A DNA stretch of 64,000 nt from Pseudomonadota bacterium (GCA_021851875.1 JAJZQI010000004.1:62001-126000); one strand, 5' to 3'; positions 1-9,050 are shown, counted from the first letter of the stretch. The notes: generated by a model from the letters alone, not told the origin. Numbers and translations are program-made.

Positions 1-2
1 AA

Positions 3-602
3 GCGCATACCCCCGAGGAAATGCGCGAACGCATCCCGCCCCTGTTCGCCGGCATCGAGCGGGCTCAAGTGCTGACGGAACAACTGCTCAACCTGGCACG
101 CATACAAGCCGCAGCGGAACAGCCGGTCACCATCGACATCCCGACCCTTGCACGCGAACTGATTGCCGAGAACCTGCCGGCCGCGGAAGCCAGACAAATC
201 GACCTGGGATTGCATGAAACCGCTCGACTGCAGCTCCAGGCAAGGCCCGAAGCACTGCGTCTGATCATGAAAAACGCCCTGGAAAATGCCATCAAATACG
301 CACCCGCAGGCACGGCGGTCACCCTGCACGTGCGTGAAGAGGCCGGTGCCGCCGTCATCGAAGTCAGCGATGCCGGTCCGGGTATTGCAACGGAAGATCG
401 CGAACGGGTTTTCGCGCCGTTTTATCGCCTGCCGGGCAGCGGCACCGGCGGCAGCGGCCTGGGTCTTTCCATTGCGCAGGAAGCGGCGCATCAACTGGGC
501 GGCGAAATCAGCCTGCACACCGCGAAATCCGGCCACGGACTGCTGTTCCGTTACCGGCAAACGCTGCCCCTCCAGGAACCAGACAGGGGCAAGCCGGTCT
601 GA
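3..602 (+). CDS. Sensor histidine kinase, C-terminal part (5' end outside window)
   Basis: The reading frame is open from the left edge of the window, so this is the C-terminal ~200 residues of a membrane sensor kinase. Visible parts are the end of the dimerisation helix (leucine- and arginine-rich, ending QLLNLARIQ) and a complete HATPase_c domain: N box (KNALENAIKYAP), G1 box (DAGPGIA) and G2 box (GGSGLGLSIAQEA). The phospho-acceptor histidine must lie upstream of the window. The style matches QseC/TctE-like kinases that pair with OmpR-family regulators; the partner gene is not visible. It ends about 80 bp before uspA on the same strand, so co-transcription is possible but unproven. Confidence 0.88.
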   Translation, partial: AHTPEEMRERIPPLFAGIERAQVLTEQLLNLARIQAAAEQPVTIDIPTLARELIAENLPAAEARQIDLGLHETARLQLQARPEALRLIMKNALENAIKYAPAGTAVTLHVREEAGAAVIEVSDAGPGIATEDRERVFAPFYRLPGSGTGGSGLGLSIAQEAAHQLGGEISLHTAKSGHGLLFRYRQTLPLQEPDRGKPV

Positions 603-682
603 CTCGACAGACAGAAGTCCTGGCGGCAACCCGCCCCAGGCACTAAAAAGAATATGTGTTGTGCCAACCAAACGGAGATGCC

Positions 683-1129
683 ATGTACAAACGTATTCTT
701 GTTGCCGTGGACGGCAGCCACACCTCGACCGAAGCCGTGCATGAAGCCATTCGCCTTGCCGGAGATCAGCGGGCCTCGTTGTGTTTTGTTTATGTGGTGG
801 AAGAAATCACCATCAACTGGGATGCCGAATTCGCCGACCCGGCGGAAATCTGGCAGGCGCAGCGCCAGGCTGGCCAGAAACTGCTCGATCATGCAGTCGC
901 TGTCGCGCAAAAGTGTGGTATCCACGCCGACACCCGGCTGGTGGAAATTCTCAAGCTGGGCCAACGCATTCCGGAGGCAGTGGCGCAAGCCGCCAACGAC
1001 TGGCAAGCCGACCTGATCGTGGTCGGCACCCACGGTCGCCGGGGCCTGAGTCATGTGTTTCTCGGCAGCGTGGCGGAAGGCATTGTCCGTGTTGCCAACC
1101 AGCCGGTGCTGCTGGTACGCGGCAACTGA
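683..1129 (+). CDS. Universal stress protein, UspA family
   Basis: A 148-residue single-domain Usp protein. The N-terminus MYKRILVAVDGS is the usual first beta strand with the nucleotide-contacting Asp. The ATP-binding signature G-2x-G-9x-G(S) is present near the C-terminus (GTHGRRG...LGS), so it is probably an ATP-binding member. The start at 683 is preferred over an in-frame upstream ATG because GGAG lies 5 nt before it and the family begins exactly here. The stop is TGA at 1127-1129 and the following ATPase is in the same reading frame, separated only by this stop; see the finding. Likely role is stress physiology linked to the adjacent ion pump. Confidence 0.9.
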   Translation: MYKRILVAVDGSHTSTEAVHEAIRLAGDQRASLCFVYVVEEITINWDAEFADPAEIWQAQRQAGQKLLDHAVAVAQKCGIHADTRLVEILKLGQRIPEAVAQAANDWQADLIVVGTHGRRGLSHVFLGSVAEGIVRVANQPVLLVRGN

Positions 1130-1141
1130 GGAGCGGTTTCC

Positions 1142-3508
1142 ATCGCCGCCCGCCCCCATACCGACAGCAACGGACTCAGTCAGACCGAGGCAGCACGCCT
1201 GCTGCACCGGTATGGGCCCAACGAAGTCGCGCAGGAACGCCGGCAACCCTGGCGCCTGCTGCTGCGCAAGCTTTGGGCGCCGGTGCCGTGGATGCTGGAG
1301 GCGACCATTGTCCTGCAACTGTTGCTGGGCAAGGGCGAGGAAGCATTCGTCATCGCCTTGCTGCTGGTGGTCAACGCGCTGCTGAGCTTCCTGCAGGAAA
1401 ATCACGCCGACAACGCCCTGGCCCTATTGCGCCAGCGTCTTAACGTGCAGGCGCGGGTGCGGCGCGATGGCCGCTGGCAGCTGCGGCCGGCGCGCGAACT
1501 GGTACCGGGCGACGCCGTGCATCTGCGCCTGGGCGACCTGGTGCCGGCCGACATTATCCTGCACGATGGCAACCTGCAGCTCGACCAGTCCAGCCTGACC
1601 GGGGAATCATTGCCTGTGGAAGCGATGGCCGGCGCAACCGCCTACTCCGGCTCCATCGTGCGGCGCGGCGAGGCAACCGGCGAAGTGCTGGCCACCGGCG
1701 GCCGCACCCGCTTCGGCCAAACCGCCGATCTGGTGCGCACGGCCGGCGGCGGCAGCCACCTGCAAACTGTCATCTTCGCCATCGTCAAATACCTCATCGC
1801 GCTCGACGTGCTGCTGGTAGCCACCCTGCTCATCTACGCCGCGCTGACAGGCATGCCGATGAGCGAGGCGCTGCCCTTTGCCCTGATTCTGCTGGTGGCA
1901 TCCGTACCGGTGGCATTGCCCGCCACCTTTACCCTGGCCACCGCCATCGGCGCGATGGAGCTGGCCCGCCACGGCGTGCTGGTCACCCACCTGACCGCCA
2001 TTGAAGAAGCCGCCGCCCTGGATGTGCTGGTAAGCGACAAAACCGGCACCATCACGGAAAACGTCATCCACGTCGCCGCCGTCCATCCCTTGCCCGGCCA
2101 AGACGAAGCCAGCCTGCTGCGGCTGGCCGCACTGGCCTGCGACGAAGCCGATCAGGACCCGATCGACATGGCCATTCTGGCTGCTGCGAAACGGCAGCAG
2201 CCAGAATGGCCAGTATTGCCGGTGCGCGAAAGCTTTCTGCCATTCGACCCGGCCACGCGCCGGTCGGAAGCGCGCGTGCGGGAAAACGGCACCCTCCAAC
2301 GCGTGGTCAAGGGCGCGCCGCAGGCCGTGGCCGAACTGTGTCAGAGCGCAGCGGACATATCACCCACATCATCCATATCATCCCTGGCGCAGCAGCTCGC
2401 CGCCAGCGGCTACCGCGTGCTGGCCGTCGCGGCGGGCACCGATTCCACTCTGCGGCTGGCCGGCCTGATCGCGCTGGAAGACCCGCCCCGGCCGGATGCC
2501 GCGGAACTGATCGACAGCCTGCAGCAACTGGGCATCCGCGTGATCATGGCCACCGGCGACAATGCCGCGACCGCGCAGGCCATCGCCCAGCGTGTCGGCA
2601 TCGGCAGCCGCGCCTGCCTGCCGGATGGCCTGCGCAACGGCAATGCTCCCGCGCTGGACGCCTGCGACGTATTCGCCCGCGTCTACCCGGAAGACAAACT
2701 GCAGCTGGTCCGCGCGCTGCAGGCCGACGGTCATATCGTCGGCATGACAGGGGACGGCGTGAACGACGCTCCGGCACTCAAGCAGGCCGAAGTCGGCACG
2801 GCCGTATCGAATGCCACCGACGTGGCCAAGGCGGCCGCCAGCCTGGTGCTGACCGACGCCGGACTGGGCAACATCCTGCATGCCGTGCGCGCCAGCCGGC
2901 GCATTTACCAGCGCATGCTGACCTACACCCTCAACAAGATCATCAAAACGCTGGAAATCGCCCTGTTCCTCAGCCTCGGCGTGATGCTGACCGGCGTGTT
3001 CGTGATCACGCCCAAGCTGATCGTGCTGCTGCTGTTCACCAACGACTTCGTCACCATGGCCATCGCCACCGATCAGGTCCGCTATTCGAACCGTCCCGAA
3101 CGCTGGCAGGTGCGTCAGCTGCTGCTCACGGCCGCGCCGCTGGCCGGCTTGATGCTGATCCTGTCGTTCAGCCTGTTTTTTGTCGGCAAATACGCGCTGC
3201 ATCTGCCGCTGCAGCAGCTGCAGACCCTCATTTTCGTCATGCTGGTTTTCACCGGTCTGGGCAACGTGTTCCTGGTACGCGAGCGGCACCATTTCTGGCA
3301 GTCGCGGCCCAGTCGCTGGCTGTTGCTGAGCGCGCTGGGCGATGTGCTGGCAGTGAGCTTGCTGGCGGGTTTCGGTATTCTGATGACACCCGTGCCGCCC
3401 TGGCTGATTGCCGTTCTGCTGGGCATTACGGCACTGTATCTGCTGGCGGTTGACTTCATTAAGGTACGTATTCTCGGCCGCTTGTCCGCCTCAGCTGCGC
3501 CGGGTTGA
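1142..3508 (+). CDS. Proton-efflux type P-type ATPase (P3A-like), start codon non-canonical
   Basis: Membrane ATPase predicted to couple ATP hydrolysis to cation, probably H+, export. Seen: TGES actuator motif, PVALPATFT in the M4 region, phosphorylation motif DKTGT (Asp about residue 299 from the proposed start), GDGVNDAPALK hinge motif, and a C-terminal helical bundle with NDF..MAIATDQV in the M6 region, where the fungal/plant H+ pump has its key Asp. These match the plasma-membrane proton-efflux family; length about 788 residues is normal. The N-terminal GLSQTEAARLLHRYGPNEV typical of the family lies upstream of the first GTG (1283), yet no ATG, GTG or TTG exists between the uspA stop and 1283. 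GAGGAG at 1129-1134 is 7 nt upstream of an ATC at 1142, proposed here as start. Confidence 0.85.
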   Translation: MAARPHTDSNGLSQTEAARLLHRYGPNEVAQERRQPWRLLLRKLWAPVPWMLEATIVLQLLLGKGEEAFVIALLLVVNALLSFLQENHADNALALLRQRLNVQARVRRDGRWQLRPARELVPGDAVHLRLGDLVPADIILHDGNLQLDQSSLTGESLPVEAMAGATAYSGSIVRRGEATGEVLATGGRTRFGQTADLVRTAGGGSHLQTVIFAIVKYLIALDVLLVATLLIYAALTGMPMSEALPFALILLVASVPVALPATFTLATAIGAMELARHGVLVTHLTAIEEAAALDVLVSDKTGTITENVIHVAAVHPLPGQDEASLLRLAALACDEADQDPIDMAILAAAKRQQPEWPVLPVRESFLPFDPATRRSEARVRENGTLQRVVKGAPQAVAELCQSAADISPTSSISSLAQQLAASGYRVLAVAAGTDSTLRLAGLIALEDPPRPDAAELIDSLQQLGIRVIMATGDNAATAQAIAQRVGIGSRACLPDGLRNGNAPALDACDVFARVYPEDKLQLVRALQADGHIVGMTGDGVNDAPALKQAEVGTAVSNATDVAKAAASLVLTDAGLGNILHAVRASRRIYQRMLTYTLNKIIKTLEIALFLSLGVMLTGVFVITPKLIVLLLFTNDFVTMAIATDQVRYSNRPERWQVRQLLLTAAPLAGLMLILSFSLFFVGKYALHLPLQQLQTLIFVMLVFTGLGNVFLVRERHHFWQSRPSRWLLLSALGDVLAVSLLAGFGILMTPVPPWLIAVLLGITALYLLAVDFIKVRILGRLSASAAPG

Positions 3509-3521
3509 ACCGGACAAAAAA

Positions 3522-3543
3522 ACAGGCCGGCAAGCCGGCCTGT
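3522..3543 (-). terminator. Intrinsic terminator for the 3568-4389 gene
   Basis: Perfect 10-bp inverted repeat ACAGGCCGGC/GCCGGCCTGT with a 2-nt AA spacer. On the plus strand it is preceded by a run of seven A, so on the minus strand the stem is followed by seven U: a classical terminator for the minus-strand gene. No T run follows on the plus strand, so it would stop the ATPase transcript only weakly. Confidence 0.85.
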
Positions 3544-3567
3544 GTACGATTGAATACCTGACGGGCG

Positions 3568-4389
3568 TCATTTATCCTGCTTGTACGGGTTACCGTTGCC
3601 CTGACCGTTGTCGTGCCCCTTGCCATGCGACTGGCCGGATTTGCCCGGTGCACCGTCACCTTTGCCGTCGCCCTTGCCGCGATCATCATCCGACTGGCCG
3701 TAGCCCTTCTGTCCCTGAGGCTGCCCGCCTTTACCCTGACCTGGCTGACCACGCCCGTCATCGCGCTGCATCTGGTTGCGATCCTGATAACGCTCCCTGC
3801 TTTGATAATTGCGGCGCAGATCGTCATCAATGGTGCGGAAGCTCTTGCCGCCGGAGCGCATGCGCATCACGTCCTCAGGCGGGTAATTGTAGTGATCGGA
3901 CATGAAACGCAGATTGACCATGTTCACCACATCGTCGTCGCTCAGACGGATCGTATCCCAGTGTTTGCGATCCTTGTTCTTGTAGTAGCCGTAGGCCTTG
4001 CCGTAGGGCGGACCGGACACACGCTGCACCGGCACATAATATACATCGGGCCCCAGACCGAAATGCAGGCTGATATCCATCCAGCTGCGGCCGGACAAAC
4101 GCATATCGACAATCACGCCGGGGCTTACATGCGCATGCTGGGCGATAAAGAACACCACCGGCATGTCATAATCGGGAATATGGCGATCATGCAGGTAATA
4201 GATGTCGTCGCGCGGCACGCGGTAATAATCGCTCAACGACAGATAAAAGCCGCTCAGCTGGCCGTTGACGACCGTGCCGCCGACCGACATGCGGGTTTCG
4301 GCACTCGCCGGCACGGCTGCGCAGGCCAGCAACAGGGGCAGGGCCGCCGTCACCAGGGTGCGGCCAAAGGGATGAAAGCGTGCTCGCAT
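3568..4389 (-). CDS. Secreted protein with glycine/glutamine/lysine-rich tail
   Basis: 273 residues starting with a clear Sec signal peptide (basic start, hydrophobic core ALPLLLACAAV, cleavage near ASA-ET). The mature first 160 residues contain many Tyr and Asp residues and resemble uncharacterised exported proteins; I do not recognise a catalytic motif. From about residue 195 the sequence becomes a low-complexity hydrophilic tail rich in G, Q, D, K and S, probably disordered and possibly binding polyanions or metal. Single-gene unit with its own terminator, divergent from pirin. The family name is unknown to me; export is the only firm prediction. Confidence 0.7.
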   Translation of the reverse strand: MRARFHPFGRTLVTAALPLLLACAAVPASAETRMSVGGTVVNGQLSGFYLSLSDYYRVPRDDIYYLHDRHIPDYDMPVVFFIAQHAHVSPGVIVDMRLSGRSWMDISLHFGLGPDVYYVPVQRVSGPPYGKAYGYYKNKDRKHWDTIRLSDDDVVNMVNLRFMSDHYNYPPEDVMRMRSGGKSFRTIDDDLRRNYQSRERYQDRNQMQRDDGRGQPGQGKGGQPQGQKGYGQSDDDRGKGDGKGDGAPGKSGQSHGKGHDNGQGNGNPYKQDK

Positions 4390-4567
4390 GGTTATTGTCC
4401 TCTCTGTGTGTCAACAAGCATAAAAGCCAGTTTTCATCATAGACGACGGCATGTGAAATAGCTGTAAGCGTGTGTTACGCAACTGTTGCAAACACCGCCG
4501 CTTTTGCCTCCCGGCCGACATTCCTTTACATTAACGGGCCCTGTCGAGATTGACGAAAGCCGCCGCC

Positions 4568-5422
4568 ATGATCCTGCGCCCCATCCAGCAACTCATCCAC
4601 ACCACGGCCGTGGCCGAAGGCGCCGGCGTCACTGTGCGCCGCACCATTGGCACAGCGGCCCTGCGCAACTTCGACCCGTTCCTGATGCTGGACCATTTCG
4701 GCAGCGACAATCCGGACGAATACATCGCCGGCTTCCCGCCGCACCCGCATCGCGGCTTCATCACCTTCACCTACATGCTGGACGGCCACATGCTGCACGA
4801 AGACAGCATGGGCAACCGCGGCGATTTGAAGAGCGGCGGCGCGCAGTGGATGAAAGCCGCCAGCGGCGTCATCCACTCGGAAATGCCGCAGCAGACCGAA
4901 GGCCTCATGCGCGGCTTCCAGCTGTGGATCAACCTGCCGGCCAGCGAAAAAATGAGCGACCCGGCCTACCAGGAATACTCCCCCGCGGCCATTCCTCAGG
5001 CGACCATCTCCGGCGGCACCATCAAAGTCCTGCTGGGCGAACACGCCGGCGTGCGCGGCCCGATTGAAGACCCGCTGACACAGGTGGAATATTTCGACGT
5101 GGCCTTGCAGCCGGGCCAGTCCTTCGAACACAGCAGCCGCCCGAAAAGCGCCTTTGTCTATGTCTATGACGGCAGCGCCACACTGGCCGGCAATCCCCTA
5201 CCCGCACACGCTTTGGCCGTGCTGGGCAACGGAGACACCCTGCAAATCACCTCTGGCAGCGACGGCGCCCGCTTCATCTACGTCGCCGGCAACCCGCTGG
5301 GCGAGCCGATTGTGCAATACGGGCCGTTTGTCATGAACAGCCGGGAAGAGATCGAACAGGCCTTGGCGGATTACCGTGACGACAAGCTGGTGCAGAAGAA
5401 GGCGGCGATGTACGGACGGTAG
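4568..5422 (+). CDS. Pirin family protein (cupin metalloprotein)
   Basis: 284 residues. The N-terminal cupin carries the complete pirin metal ligand set: PHPHRGF (two His) and, about 45 residues later, GVIHSEMP (His and Glu). The C-terminal cupin and the SREEIEQALADY segment near the end are typical. Bacterial pirins are non-haem iron proteins; some have quercetinase activity and others act as redox or regulatory factors, so the substrate is undetermined. ATG 4568 is chosen because the family begins MILRPIQ-like; an in-frame TTG at 4550 would add six residues. Monocistronic, divergent from the secreted-protein gene. Confidence 0.88.
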   Translation: MILRPIQQLIHTTAVAEGAGVTVRRTIGTAALRNFDPFLMLDHFGSDNPDEYIAGFPPHPHRGFITFTYMLDGHMLHEDSMGNRGDLKSGGAQWMKAASGVIHSEMPQQTEGLMRGFQLWINLPASEKMSDPAYQEYSPAAIPQATISGGTIKVLLGEHAGVRGPIEDPLTQVEYFDVALQPGQSFEHSSRPKSAFVYVYDGSATLAGNPLPAHALAVLGNGDTLQITSGSDGARFIYVAGNPLGEPIVQYGPFVMNSREEIEQALADYRDDKLVQKKAAMYGR

Positions 5423-5437
5423 AGGAAAGTGGCCAAT

Positions 5438-5473
5438 GCGGTGCAATACCTTGTCGTTATTGCACCCTACCCC
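5438..5473. repeat. Short palindromic intergenic repeat
   Basis: GGTGCAATA at 5440-5448 pairs with TATTGCACC at 5458-5466, followed by CTACCC. The same sequence with small changes occurs at 9096-9131, also at the 3' end of a minus-strand gene, and a shorter relative lies at 9051-9077. The kinase stop codon (TAG) is inside the conserved GGGTAGGGTGCAAT part. It is probably a REP-like repeat and may act as a weak transcript end. Confidence 0.7.
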
Positions 5474-7077
5474 AACGTAAAGTAGAACGTTGCTCCCCGC
5501 CCCACTTCCGCTTCCGCCCAAATCCTTCCGCCGTGTTTGTGGATGATGCGCTGAATGGTCGCCAGCCCTACCCCCGTGCCGGGAAACTCTTTCTCGGAAT
5601 GCAGGCGCTGAAACACGCCGAACAGCTTGCTCGCGTGAGCCATGTCAAAACCGGCGCCGTTATCGCGGACATAAAAGGCGGTTTGTCCGTCGGCCGCAGT
5701 CATTGAGCCCACCTCGATCCGGCTGCGCGCGCATTTACCGGTGTACTTCCAGGCATTGGACAACAGATTCTCCAGCACCACACGCAAAAGCCGGGCATCG
5801 CCTTGTGCCGCGAGCCCATCGGCAACAATCAAATCAACTTGCCGCGTCCGCGCAGCAGCCGCCTGTTCGGCCGCGACCTCTCGCGCCAGCAGCGTGATAT
5901 CTACCTGCTGCCTGGCCACCGGCATCTGCGTTGTACGGGATAGCGCCAGCAAATCCTCAATCAACTGCCCCATGCGCCGGGCGGCCTCACTCATACGGTT
6001 GAGATAATGCAGGCCATCCTCACCCAGCTTGTTGGCGCAATCCTGCGCCAACATCTGGGCAAAACCGTCAATCTGCCGCACCGGAGCGCGCAAATCATGC
6101 GAAACCGCCGAAGAAAAGGCTTCCAGCTCCTTATTGGCGGTTTCCAATTCCGCCGTGCGGTCCTTCACACGCTGCTCCAGCTCGGTGTACACCTGCACGT
6201 TCTCCAGCGCAACCGCCGTCGTGTCGGCCAGCGCCTGCAGCAGCCTCACCTCCTCAGGCGTCGCACGATGCGGCGTCGCCCAATAATTGCCAATCGCGCC
6301 AATCGGATCCAGCGTCCTGATCGGCACCATCGTCAGACTTTTGACAAAAGTGGGGCGGTAGGCGTCCTGCGGTATGCGCGAGTCCGCATAAATATCCTCG
6401 ATCACGGCAGGCTGGCGATTGAGCATCGCCCAACCGCTGATGCAGGCGCTCATGGGAAAGCGCTGCCCCTTCCAGAGCGGGCTGATGGCGTCCTCGTCGG
6501 CATAGAAGCACATGCCGTTGTCGCGCAGCACAAACGTGGCGCCGTCGGCTTCGGTCAGCTCACGTGCGGCCTGGCGCACGATTTTCATTATGGTATCCAG
6601 ATCGCGCGCCAGGGACAGCTCCTGCACCACAGTCACCAGCCGCTCCATCGCATGCAGATAGTGCTCACCCGGCCCCGCGTTCTGCCGTACGGCAGACGCA
6701 TGCACTGCCCGCTGAATCGCCTCGGCCAGCTGGCCGGTCTGCGACTTCAATAGGCAATCCGAAGCCCCGGCCGCCCTGAGTGTCGCAACCCGTCCCGCCT
6801 CCTGGGAATGACCCGAAACAAACAGAAACGGAATACCAGGATACTTCTGGCGCGCGATCTGCAACGCCTCCACCCCATCAATACCCGGCACCTCAGTATC
6901 CGACAGGATCACATCGAACCCGCCCGCCTCCATCGCCGCCAAAAACTCGGCACGGGTTGCGGCCAACTGCACCACCGCATCGGCCAAATCGCCTCGACGC
7001 AGTACGCCACGCACCAGCTCCGCGTCACGGCTGTCATCCTCCAGATGGAGAATGTGTAATGGTTTTACTTGGTTCAT
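5467..7077 (-). CDS. Hybrid signalling protein: receiver, GAF, histidine kinase
   Basis: 536 residues, soluble. Domain order: CheY-like receiver (acidic pair LEDD, phospho-Asp in ILSDTEVPG, conserved Lys in CLLKS), a GAF sensor domain (about 170-330), coiled coil, HisKA with phospho-acceptor His in SSAVSHDLRAPVRQ, and HATPase_c (N box ENLLSNAWKYTG, G1 DNGAGF, G2 GTGVGLATIQRI). The receiver is N-terminal, as in bacteriophytochrome-associated and cyanobacterial kinases, so an upstream kinase may modulate it. ATG 7077 is chosen because GGAGG lies 8 nt before it; a longer in-frame extension has hydrophobic, Cys-rich translation unlike the family. No partner regulator is adjacent. Confidence 0.87.
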   Translation of the reverse strand: MNQVKPLHILHLEDDSRDAELVRGVLRRGDLADAVVQLAATRAEFLAAMEAGGFDVILSDTEVPGIDGVEALQIARQKYPGIPFLFVSGHSQEAGRVATLRAAGASDCLLKSQTGQLAEAIQRAVHASAVRQNAGPGEHYLHAMERLVTVVQELSLARDLDTIMKIVRQAARELTEADGATFVLRDNGMCFYADEDAISPLWKGQRFPMSACISGWAMLNRQPAVIEDIYADSRIPQDAYRPTFVKSLTMVPIRTLDPIGAIGNYWATPHRATPEEVRLLQALADTTAVALENVQVYTELEQRVKDRTAELETANKELEAFSSAVSHDLRAPVRQIDGFAQMLAQDCANKLGEDGLHYLNRMSEAARRMGQLIEDLLALSRTTQMPVARQQVDITLLAREVAAEQAAAARTRQVDLIVADGLAAQGDARLLRVVLENLLSNAWKYTGKCARSRIEVGSMTAADGQTAFYVRDNGAGFDMAHASKLFGVFQRLHSEKEFPGTGVGLATIQRIIHKHGGRIWAEAEVGRGATFYFTLG

Positions 7078-7344
7078 ACGCCAGCCTCCGCATCGTGCAC
7101 AGACCAAACAGACAGAGCAAAAAAACTCGTCGAAGCGCGCGAGCAAAAAGGTAAAAAAAGCAACAGACTGAGAAAAGTATAGTGCGGGATAAGGAAGATG
7201 CAAACGAACTACGCTTAATCCGGATCAGGTTAGACCAACGCATATATCGACATAGGACAAACACTGGCTTGCAAGACTTGACGCTATTTTTCGTTTGGGC
7301 GGTAGTCGTGAATAGTTAGTGCCGGTTATCAACCACCGTTTAGT

Positions 7345-7365
7345 GGCCGGGGGCGCCCGGCAGCG
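7345..7365 (+). repeat. Terminal motif of the structured repeat (orphan end)
   Basis: The 21-bp motif GGCCGGGGGCGCCCGGCAGCG is identical to the end of repeat copies at 29660 and (inverted) 30224. Here it is followed by about 90 bp of unrelated AT-richer sequence before the repeat body resumes in the opposite orientation, so this is the remnant of a deleted forward copy. Confidence 0.75.
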
Positions 7366-7456
7366 AATAAGGAAGATTTGAAAAGAAACCGCAACCCCAA
7401 CATATAAACCATCAACAAGCCAGCGATGTAAATTCTGTTAGCCTCAGCAAATAATC

Positions 7457-7636
7457 AAACGGTTTGGCTTTTCCGGGTTCCCTTTTATTTGTCGCCGAGT
7501 GGCTGGATTTATGGCGGGGGCTTACGGCGAGTACTGTTCGAGTTCCGCAGTGGGCACGAAGTGTGTGCCCCGCCAGGGCGAGTTTACTCGCCACCCGCCA
7601 TAAATCCAGCCGCGAGGGGATGTCGACAAATTCGGA
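7457..7636 (-). repeat. Structured dispersed repeat, copy A (truncated)
   Basis: Nearly identical, in reverse orientation, to the second half of copy B (29660-29913). It contains an 18-bp perfect inverted repeat (7501-7518 with 7592-7609) enclosing two further hairpins (GGCGAG..CTCGCC and a GGGCAC/GTGCCC-type stem). The element loses similarity to copy B after CGACAAATTC, where coding sequence of a DotA/TraY fragment begins. No transposase or convincing ORF lies inside. The 7078-7456 interval holds only the repeat end motif and otherwise nothing I recognise. Confidence 0.8.
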
Positions 7637-8446
7637 ATTGGCGAATCTATTCTTATTACATTCGCCATTGCAACAGGCACAGCTAATTCAGTGGCCGGAC
7701 AAGTCGGCGGCGCGTTCCTCACATTGGGCGCAACCAACTTTGGCGCCATTTTTGGTTTTCTTGGGACGTTTGTCACGATATTGGTTTATGGACTATTGGC
7801 ATTCGGCGTTACACTCTCGACCTATGTCCCCATGATTCCATTCATTACCTGGATGGCCTCTGTGGCAAACTGGTTCGTGCTCGTTATCGAATCGATTATT
7901 GCGGCACCGATTTTTGGCGTCGCCCACGTACATCCGGATGGCGATGACGCGGTCGGTAAAGCCGGGCAAGGTTACATGATGATTCTTTCCCTCGTCATGC
8001 GCCCCACCCTGATGCTCTTCGGACTGATCACTGGAATGCTCCTGACTCAACCTTTGACCGGCATTATCAACACAGCCTTCATGACAGTGGTAAGCGGGGT
8101 ACAAGCTGACTCGCTTACCGGCATTGTGTCATTTATGGCTTATGTGGTGATCTACGTCATCATGATGACAACGGTCGTTCACTTGGTCTTCTCCCTCATC
8201 CACTGGGTACCAGACAATGTGTTGCGCTGGATCGGCGGACACGCAAGCGGATTGGCAGAAGCCGGACAAGTGGCGGATAAAGGACATCACTCGATGGTTG
8301 GGGGGGTCTATCAAGCCCGCGATGCAGTTAAAGCAGGCATGACCCCTGATGAGAAAAAGAAAAAGGCTTCTCCGGGCGAGGAGGGTACGGAGGAGACGCC
8401 AAAAAGCAAAGCCAATACGACGAATGAAGACCACATTCCCAATTAA
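7634..8446 (+). pseudogene. C-terminal fragment of a DotA/TraY conjugation-type protein
   Basis: The frame is open from the edge of the repeat (KFGIGESILITFAIATG...) to 8446, with a possible GTG start at 7691. It encodes three or more long hydrophobic segments, the IPFITWMASVANWFVLVIES-type pattern, and a Gly/His-rich loop HPDGDDAVG. These resemble the C-terminal half of DotA/TraY, the large polytopic inner-membrane protein of type IVB/I-type conjugation systems. Full-length family members have 700 or more residues, so most of the N-terminus is missing and the fragment is probably non-functional. Base composition is more AT-rich than the neighbours, consistent with a relic of an integrative element or plasmid. 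Confidence 0.7.
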
Positions 8447-8472
8447 AAAGGGCCGAAAGGCCCTTTTTAATT
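8441..8472. terminator. Bidirectional intrinsic terminator
   Basis: A 14-bp perfect stem AATTAAAAAGGGCC/GGCCCTTTTTAATT with GAAA tetraloop, overlapping the stop codon of the DotA/TraY fragment. A/T runs on both sides let it serve both the plus-strand fragment and the minus-strand gene ending at 8505. Confidence 0.9.
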
Positions 8473-8504
8473 GGTTTTACTCGCCACCAATTAGTAGCGA
8501 AATA

Positions 8505-8867
8505 TCACTTGGTCACCTTGTAATTTACAGGATCATATGTATAGCCATACTTCGCAAAAGCCGGAACCATTGCATTGGCTTTAACATTGCGACGGTAATT
8601 CGGGTCAAGCAGCGGGGAATTAGGACTTACACGACGCAACTCATCCAAAGCCATTTTCAAGGCAGCGGCTTCGCCGACATAGTCGGCTTCTTTGAATACC
8701 GCCTTTTTTTCGGTTTCTTCCACTTTCGATTTGAGCTGATTAGCATAACGCTTCCAATCGGCAAGCTCTGCGTGGGCGTCATTCGCACTGCGCACTGCGC
8801 GATCTGTAGCGAAACTGGCCAGGAATGCACCCTGTTGTTGCCCCATCATGTAATCCTGCTGACTCAT
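8505..8867 (-). CDS. Small hypothetical protein, conjugation-relic neighbour
   Basis: 120 residues, hydrophilic and mostly helical, with a probable coiled coil (about 30-75: ELADWKRYANQLKSKVEETE) and no signal peptide or TM segment. GGAGGGG 3 nt from the ATG is a strong ribosome binding site, so it is likely expressed. I do not recognise the family. It shares the terminator and lower GC of the adjacent DotA/TraY fragment, suggesting it arrived with the same element. Confidence 0.55.
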   Translation of the reverse strand: MSQQDYMMGQQQGAFLASFATDRAVRSANDAHAELADWKRYANQLKSKVEETEKKAVFKEADYVGEAAALKMALDELRRVSPNSPLLDPNYRRNVKANAMVPAFAKYGYTYDPVNYKVTK

Positions 8868-9050
8868 ATTCCCCTCCTATTCAGACACTTAACTTTCATT
8901 TGCCGATCTGACACAAGCTTAGCCCCGAGGTCATTTCATGTCAAACAAAATTCCGATAATTTTCGGAAGACGACTATTATCTGAAACCCGACAATTGAAG
9001 CCTTTGTAAAATGCGCACCAATAAGAAGAAATGCGGCCACACAACAGCTA

